A DNA stretch of 8,602 nt. Origin: Bacteroidota bacterium. GTDB lineage: Bacteria > Spirochaetota > Spirochaetia > JABMQR01. Made by a program: the position numbers and the translations under genes. The notes beneath the pieces were generated by a model. It did no database searches. It was not told the origin of the DNA and saw only the letters and a program-made list of their open reading frames with translations. Shown here in pieces: positions 6,360 through 8,602 of this stretch; the stretch's first letter is position 1; each line of letters starts with the position of its first letter. The stretch spans positions 1-8,602 of the forward strand of contig JABMQR010000311.1 of the NCBI GenBank assembly GCA_013202335.1, in the 5' to 3' direction.

Positions 6360-6385
6360 ATAGAATATGAGAGTTCATTTGTCAA
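6357..6385 (-). promoter_or_regulatory. Near-consensus promoter of padR-DUF2812-arfB
   Basis: Minus-strand TTGACA (6385-6380), a 17-nt spacer and TATTAT (6362-6357) make an almost ideal sigma-70 promoter. The predicted transcription start, near 6350, falls inside the tandem repeats and leaves a leader of about 100 nt before the padR ATG at 6250. Confidence 0.7.
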
Positions 6386-6499
6386 GGAGGAATTAGTTAC
6401 CAGTGGTACGAAGATGGGGGGGAGTTTGATCAGGATGTATATGCACTGCCAGTATTTGAAAAGTCTACTACTAATATTTTTTTTATAATGGATGTATAA
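6371..6499 (+). other. Short open stretch without a start codon, possible gene remnant
   Basis: This frame is open for 42 codons from after TGA (6368-6370) to TAA (6497-6499) and reads protein-like (YQWYEDGGEFDQDVYALPVF), but it has no ATG before its last few codons. It could be a relic of a deleted gene or chance. It overlaps the padR promoter and the left arms of the crossing inverted repeats. Confidence 0.2.
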
Positions 6500-6573
6500 T
6501 TATACTATAGATGAATTTATTGGATATTTATCCCCATTCTTCGTATCACTATATAAAGAAAAAATCCTGATCA
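6402..6573 (+). repeat. Two crossing inverted repeats in the MFS upstream region
   Basis: Arm A (6402-6419, AGTGGTACGAAGATGGGG) can pair with A' (6532-6550) over 18 bp, with one G-U and one bulged U. Arm B (6427-6436, TGATCAGGAT) is perfectly complementary to B' (6564-6573). The order A-B-A'-B' is pseudoknot topology rather than nested hairpins. It lies between padR and the MFS gene. Whether the full span is transcribed is unknown, since the plausible -10 elements are inside it. Confidence 0.5.
6484..6506 (+). promoter_or_regulatory. Possible -10 elements for the MFS gene
   Basis: TATAAT occurs at 6484-6489 and again at 6495-6500, and TATACT at 6501-6506, about 100 nt before the MFS start. 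None has a good -35 at the right distance; the nearest, TTGAAA (6456-6461), is 22 nt from the first. The stretch is simply AT-rich, so this is a weak call. Confidence 0.25.
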
Positions 6574-6597
6574 CCCTACTGACAAGTATGAAATTAC

Positions 6598-7797
6598 ATG
6601 CTACACAGTTTAGTAATGATAACCAAAAAATTTAGATATATATTCAGCCTTTTCTTATTTTATGCCATGTATGCAATTGTTGCGCCTTATTTTCAGATTT
6701 TTCTTCATGGGAAAGGACTGGCGCCCTCCATAACCGGTACAGTTATTGGTATTTGGGAAGTTGCAGGAATTGCCGGGCCTCTCTTTCTTGGCGCATTAGT
6801 CGACAGAACAGGTAAATTCAGAACAGTTTTATTTTTTGGTACCCTGATTAGTTCAGTTGTATTATTCGCAATGATCTTAACACAATCAATATTTCTTACC
6901 TTTCTTCTGGCGGCACTGTTCGGTTTTGTTTTTAAACCTATAATGTCAGTAAATGATTCAATGATTAGTCATAATTTACCTGATCCTGAACATGATTACG
7001 GGCATGTTCGGGGGGCTGGAAGTATAGGGTTCGTAGCTGTTTTGATCTTTTTTGAAATAACAGGAATATTCAACTCCCCGACACCTACCACAATTGCACG
7101 GGGAACACTTATTTTAGGAGCATTATACGCAATTTCCCTTTTATTCCTCCCGGCAGCCAACCACAGCTCTACATCCGGTAGAATTGCCGGAGGCTGGGTG
7201 CATGAGAAAAATTCTGAGGGAAGAACAACAACTATTCAATATATTATTCTTATCACAGCAGTGTTTCTTGGCCGGTTTGGTTTTAGCAGTTATTATTCAT
7301 TTTTTTCGATCTATCTCCAGGAGGAGATGCAGGTTGTAAATATTGGACTGTTTTGGATGATTGCTGTTGGTGCCGAGATTTTACCTATACTGTTTGCTGG
7401 AAAGATAATCCGTGTGACAGGAAGATTCATTGCTATACTGCTGGGATTGGGAGCTATGGTTGTACGGCTGATTGTGTACAGTTGTGTTGATTCACTGTTA
7501 CTTCTTGGGATTACTCAACTACTGCATGGATTGACATTCGGACTTCTTCATGCCGCATGCATCAGTTTTATTAATGCTAAAATCAACCCTGAAAATAAAA
7601 CTTTCGCTATGAGTCTGTATATGTCTATTGCCTGGGGCTTAGCTGCTTTTCTGGGCAGCCCGCTGGGTGGCTTTTTGATAGAAAAGATAGGTTTCTCCAA
7701 TATGTTCAGGGTGATGGCTATTTTCCCTGGAGTAGGGATTTTGCTTATTATCGGGTACAAGTTTCTTTTCAGAGGAAAGGGAAGAGAAGCCTTCTGA
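6598..7797 (+). CDS. MFS transporter, MFS_1-like (LacY/HcaT-related) family
   Basis: A 399-aa polytopic inner-membrane protein with about 12 hydrophobic segments, split by a polar loop at roughly 186-212. The loop 2-3 motif A appears as GALVDRTGKFR (65-75). The segments YGHVRGAGSIGF (134-145) and QLLHGLTFGLLHAA (307-320) are typical of the sugar/phenylpropionate-type MFS_1-like group. It probably works as a proton symporter, but I cannot predict the substrate. The start at 6598 lacks a convincing Shine-Dalgarno; M7 (ATG 6616) is an alternative with none either. It is divergent from padR across 212 bp, which leaves open control of this gene by that regulator. Its TGA is only 2 nt from the stop of the opposing msrA. 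Confidence 0.92.
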   Translation: MLHSLVMITKKFRYIFSLFLFYAMYAIVAPYFQIFLHGKGLAPSITGTVIGIWEVAGIAGPLFLGALVDRTGKFRTVLFFGTLISSVVLFAMILTQSIFLTFLLAALFGFVFKPIMSVNDSMISHNLPDPEHDYGHVRGAGSIGFVAVLIFFEITGIFNSPTPTTIARGTLILGALYAISLLFLPAANHSSTSGRIAGGWVHEKNSEGRTTTIQYIILITAVFLGRFGFSSYYSFFSIYLQEEMQVVNIGLFWMIAVGAEILPILFAGKIIRVTGRFIAILLGLGAMVVRLIVYSCVDSLLLLGITQLLHGLTFGLLHAACISFINAKINPENKTFAMSLYMSIAWGLAAFLGSPLGGFLIEKIGFSNMFRVMAIFPGVGILLIIGYKFLFRGKGREAF

Positions 7798-7799
7798 CA

Positions 7800-8464
7800 T
7801 TATGGGAATCGTTTGGTATAAAAATGACAATAGGGCAGAGATACATTTTTCTGATAATAATCCTGATGATATAATTCTGCAGGCCAGAAAATTGCAGAGG
7901 GTGTTACTGAAGTGGCAATATCAAAACCTTCATTTTCAAGAATCACAATCAGTTTGTCCACTGATTCCTTTTCCTGTGGATTTTGATAAAACACAACTGA
8001 AAGATATTGATTTCCAATATCTGGTCCCTGCCCATCCGTTTGTGTGGGATCGTGAATTTCAAAGAAGTACTTTGTTAGTTTTTCATACGTAATTACTGTG
8101 GGATCATAGGTCACTTCAACAGCTTCAACATGTCCTGTAGTATGCGTTAATACTTCATGATAGGTTGGGTTTTCTGTAGTTCCTCCGGTATAACCTGAGA
8201 CAGCATCGAATACCCCATCAGGTTTTTCAAAATAGTATTCCACACCCCAAAAACAACCACCGGCATAAACCGCTTTGGATAACCCTTTCGGATTGTCGAG
8301 TGGGATTTTCGTGGTTGTGGATGCCCCGGATTCCTGTATTGTTGATTTTGTATTTAATTCAGTGTTTCCATAGTATAAGTACCTCTTGAAGAACATCCGG
8401 CAAGGAGCACTGTTAACAGAATAAAAAATATAGGGAGAAATCTTAACAAACTTGATTTTTTCAT
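7800..8464 (-). pseudogene. msrA: Peptide methionine sulfoxide reductase MsrA, lipoprotein form, frameshifted
   Basis: MsrA reduces methionine-S-sulfoxide in damaged proteins. The catalytic domain is complete in the frame ending at 7800: AGGCFWGVE with the nucleophile cysteine encoded at 8255-8253, SGYTGG, TGHVEAVEV, HDPTQ, QGPDIGNQY and AELYHQDYY. The true start appears to be ATG 8464, preceded by AGGTGA at 7 nt. It encodes MKKSSLL, a hydrophobic stretch and the lipobox LLAGCSS, an export signal. This frame stops at TAA after about 34 codons, while the catalytic domain lies in the -1 frame, which also has an ATG at 8396 that would yield a 198-aa cytosolic form. One nucleotide is thus missing between about 8393 and 8360. 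No homopolymer explains it. It may be a sequencing error, a recent mutation, or a switch to internal start. Confidence 0.93.
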
Positions 8465-8601
8465 AAATTCACCTGCCTTATATCCTGAATTTCTTGTTTT
8501 TTGTACATAGACGATCTAAGGACTATTAATCCACTAGCAATCCATGCTTGAGCCGTCTCTTTCTCAACTCCCTTTCCACCATTTTGGGGATGTCGTCCCT
8601 C
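8461..8601 (-). other. Uninterpreted right edge; possible 3' ends of a minus-strand gene
   Basis: Two minus-strand frames run in from the edge. One (8601-8461) is open for 46 codons and its TGA overlaps the msrA ATG as ATGA. The other (8600-8526) has 24 codons, reads RDDIPKMVERELRKRRLKHG and ends in tandem stops TAA TAG. I recognise neither product. The second looks more like a natural protein terminus, and the first has a suggestive overlap with msrA. Confidence 0.25.
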
Positions 8602-8602
8602 A

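Noticed and set aside
6251..6385. N-terminal extension of PadR with repeated ISLSG
   Set aside because: It is the translation of the 15-bp tandem repeats and the promoter; the ATG at 6250 has a ribosome site and begins at the normal family start.
6588..6635. 15-codon leader peptide (MKLHATQF) overlapping the MFS start
   Set aside because: No ribosome site and no regulatory codon pattern; likely chance.

Overview
This 8.6 kb window looks like bacterial chromosome of moderate to low GC, most likely from a spirochaete (Spirochaetales/Treponemataceae-like). The main argument is the serine hydroxymethyltransferase. It is about 504 residues, with an N-terminal extension and an internal insertion that I associate with spirochaete and chlamydial forms rather than the usual ~415-residue enzyme. 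This assignment comes from memory of the family and was not searched.

Layout, left to right: (1) glyA on the plus strand with a clear ribosome binding site. (2) A convergent rhodanese-like lipoprotein on the minus strand. (3) A DNA-damage module, all on the minus strand, transcribed in the order SRAP/HMCES-type abasic-site protein, umuD, umuC. The umuC frame is broken by one nucleotide, exactly at a heptameric slippery sequence A AAA AAA followed at once by TAA. The downstream -1 frame restores the complete little-finger domain and the beta-clamp motif. (4) A tightly packed minus-strand unit, padR - DUF2812 membrane protein - arfB (ribosome rescue), with a near-consensus promoter and 3.5 copies of a 15-bp tandem repeat over its start region. 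(5) A 212-bp divergent intergenic region with two crossing inverted repeats. (6) A plus-strand MFS transporter, convergent with a 2-nt gap to (7) an MsrA methionine sulfoxide reductase lipoprotein whose signal peptide and catalytic domain lie in different frames. (8) An uninterpreted right-hand edge.

The themes are stress repair (translesion polymerase, abasic-site protection, methionine repair, ribosome rescue) and one-carbon metabolism. Nothing here is clearly a new defence or mobile system. The points most worth a second look are the umuC slippery frameshift, the hairpin with a duplicated Shine-Dalgarno block in the SRAP leader, the tandem repeats under the padR promoter, and the pseudoknot-like repeat arrangement before the MFS gene. 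Two single-nucleotide frame breaks in 8.6 kb also raise the possibility of sequencing or assembly errors. No stretch longer than 300 bases is without a gene.
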